Shown: positions 6,606 through 7,972 of the stretch, piece after piece | Position numbering within the stretch: the stretch's first letter is position 1 | Layout: the number at the start of each line of letters is the position of its first letter | Assembly: GCA_946011705.1 (NCBI GenBank) | Contig: CAMGCA010000078.1 | Location: forward strand, 1 to 7,972 | From: an uncultured Clostridia bacterium | GTDB taxonomy: Bacteria; Bacillota; Clostridia; Oscillospirales; Oscillospiraceae | Length of the DNA stretch: 7,972 nucleotides | Direction: 5' to 3' | The notes under the pieces: model-generated | Told to the model about the DNA's origin: nothing | Databases searched by the model: none | Seen by the model: the letters and a program-made list of their open reading frames with translations, nothing else | Position numbers and translations under genes: made by a program

Positions 6606-7972
6606 TTACAGAATATCCACCTGATAATGTCTGAGCCAGAAATCCATTTGCAGGAAATACGCCATAATCTGAGGATTTCGCATCAATTGACCGTACCATG
6701 GCCAGGGGGACTTGCTCTGCAAAATCTCCGTCAGCTTTTCTTTCCTGACAAGCTCCCATACCGGTGCGTTTTGCTTTTGCATCTCCCGGAAGCGTTTGGC
6801 AATGAGCTGTGTATAGCGTGGGTCAAAGGTCTTGGGATAGGGGCTTTTTTTGCGATACAGCACCTCCTCCGGCAGCAGACCCCTGACCGCCTGGCGCAGG
6901 AGGCCCTTTTCCTGCCCCTGATAATCCTTATATTCCCAGGGTACACCGTACAGATACTCCGCAATTCGATAGTCGCAGAAGGGCACCCGAACCTCCAGAC
7001 CGTGATACATACTCATCCTGTCCTTCCGGTCCAGCAAGGTCTGCATAAACCAGCGGAAGTTCAGATTGACCATTTCCTTCATCCGTCTGTCCAAAGGGGA
7101 TGTACCCGGAAGAATGTCGCTTTCCCGGCAGGTTTTATCATAGGCTTCCCGGACAAATTCCTCCGCATTCATAGACAATCGCAGCAAGGAAGCGCGCTGA
7201 GGGGTATTCTGCGCCCAGGGGAATCCCTCCCGCTGTCTGACTTCCGGATCCCGATACCACGGGTATCCCCCAAAGATTTCGTCGGCACACTCGCCGGACA
7301 GCGCAACACGAACTTCCCGGCGGATTTCCCCGCAGAAAGCCAGCAGAGAAAAGTCCACATCCGCCATTCCGGGAAGATCTCTGGCGATAGTAGCCTCTTC
7401 CAGTGCCTCACAAAGCGCTTCCGGTGTCAGAACTGTCCAATGGTGCTCCGTGTCAAAGGCGTTTTCCATGATCCCAATAAACTTACTGTCGGAATTGGGC
7501 TGGAACTTGCTGGCCTGAAAGTACTTGTCGTTGTTCAGATAATCCACCGAGAAGGTTTTCAGCCGTTTCCCTTTCGCCTCCTCCTGATTTGCGCAGATCG
7601 CGGTGATAATACTGGAATCCAGGCCCCCAGACAGGAAGGTTCCAATGGGAACGTCGGAAACCATCTGACGCTCAATGGAATCAAAAACAAGATATCGAAC
7701 GTGTTCCACGGTATCGGCAAAGCTCTCCCGATGCTCCCGGTCCCTGAGCTTCCAGTATTGGGTTGTTTCTAATTTTCCATCTTGATAATAGCCATAGTAC
7801 CCCGGTTCCAGTTCTCGGATTCCCTGAAACACACCGCTTCCCGGCAGCCTCCCCGGCCCCAGCAGGATCAGTTGGGCAATACCGGTTTCGTCCAGCCTTG
7901 CCTTTACCGTGGGATATTTCAGAATCGTTTTGATCTCGGAGGCGAACAGGAGTCCCTTTTCATGTTCCTTGT
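6606..7972 (-). CDS. asnB: Asparagine synthetase, glutamine-hydrolysing (5' end outside window)
   Basis: AsnB makes asparagine from aspartate, ATP and glutamine-derived ammonia in the cytoplasm. The frame is open to the window edge (first whole codon at 7970) and gives 454 residues. The catalytic Cys and most of the N-terminal Ntn glutaminase domain, probably about 150 residues or more, are missing. The end of that domain is visible as LLFASEIKTIL and FQGIRELEPG. The synthetase domain carries the ATP PP-loop SGGLDSS (visible residues 114-120, bases 7611-7631), FSVDY, SGECADEIFGGY (225-236, bases 7263-7298), and RMSMYHGLEVRVPF followed by RKKSPYPKT, all typical of bacterial AsnB. The GTG at 7832 is an internal Val codon, not the start. 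The gene lies upstream of pyk on the same strand, 85 bases away. Relatives of this family also modify peptides or antibiotics, but the close match to the housekeeping type and the primary-metabolism neighbours make asparagine synthesis much likelier. Confidence 0.94.
   Translation of the reverse strand, partial: KEHEKGLLFASEIKTILKYPTVKARLDETGIAQLILLGPGRLPGSGVFQGIRELEPGYYGYYQDGKLETTQYWKLRDREHRESFADTVEHVRYLVFDSIERQMVSDVPIGTFLSGGLDSSIITAICANQEEAKGKRLKTFSVDYLNNDKYFQASKFQPNSDSKFIGIMENAFDTEHHWTVLTPEALCEALEEATIARDLPGMADVDFSLLAFCGEIRREVRVALSGECADEIFGGYPWYRDPEVRQREGFPWAQNTPQRASLLRLSMNAEEFVREAYDKTCRESDILPGTSPLDRRMKEMVNLNFRWFMQTLLDRKDRMSMYHGLEVRVPFCDYRIAEYLYGVPWEYKDYQGQEKGLLRQAVRGLLPEEVLYRKKSPYPKTFDPRYTQLIAKRFREMQKQNAPVWELVRKEKLTEILQSKSPWPWYGQLMRNPQIMAYFLQMDFWLRHYQVDIL

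Noticed and set aside
6590..6608. A terminator directly after asnB
   Set aside because: No stable hairpin with a U-run is visible between the asnB stop and the pyk -35 box, so none is called.
5444..6634. A 396-residue plus-strand open frame across pyk
   Set aside because: It is a codon-aligned shadow of pyk that also runs through the pyk promoter. It shows no domain and no supporting start context.
6627..7772. A 381-residue plus-strand open frame across asnB
   Set aside because: It is a codon-aligned shadow of asnB that ends at the reverse of an asnB TTA codon. Only the AsnB strand has recognisable motifs.

Overview
This window is ordinary core metabolism from what looks like a moderately GC-rich Gram-positive bacterium. 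The best guess is class Clostridia, perhaps the Oscillospiraceae/Ruminococcaceae area. The evidence is an iron-sulfur (Bacillus-type) PurF, strong GGAGG-type ribosome binding sites, and clostridial-looking pyruvate kinase and asparagine synthetase sequences. The taxon is an inference from protein character, since no marker gene is present. I see no mobile element, CRISPR array, tRNA or rRNA, and no accessory system.

Layout: the left 5.06 kb is transcribed rightwards. It holds the 3' part of purF (cut by the window edge), then carA and carB. The genes are packed with a 4-base purF/carA overlap and an 8-base carA/carB overlap, so they almost certainly form one co-transcribed, translationally coupled unit. 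PurF makes phosphoribosylamine from PRPP and glutamine, the first step of purine synthesis. CarAB makes carbamoyl phosphate from glutamine, bicarbonate and two ATP, feeding pyrimidine and arginine synthesis. The operon therefore joins two glutamine amidotransferase entry points into nucleotide synthesis.

The right 2.9 kb is transcribed leftwards. It holds asnB (asparagine synthetase; its N-terminal end is outside the window) followed by pyk (pyruvate kinase). The 85-base gap between them carries a near-consensus promoter with an extended -10, so pyk can be transcribed on its own. The promoter and the ribosome binding site together fix the pyk start at 6520.

The two units converge on a 42-base gap between the carB and pyk stop codons. 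That gap is almost filled by a perfect 11-bp hairpin that probably ends transcription from both sides. Every stretch between genes is shorter than 100 bases and is accounted for.

No undescribed system was found. The points most worth a second look are the purF-carAB arrangement, the conserved nucleotide-effector site in CarB, the shared terminator, the internal pyk promoter, and the complete absence of TTA, CTA and TCA codons in carB, which produces a very long spurious antisense reading frame.
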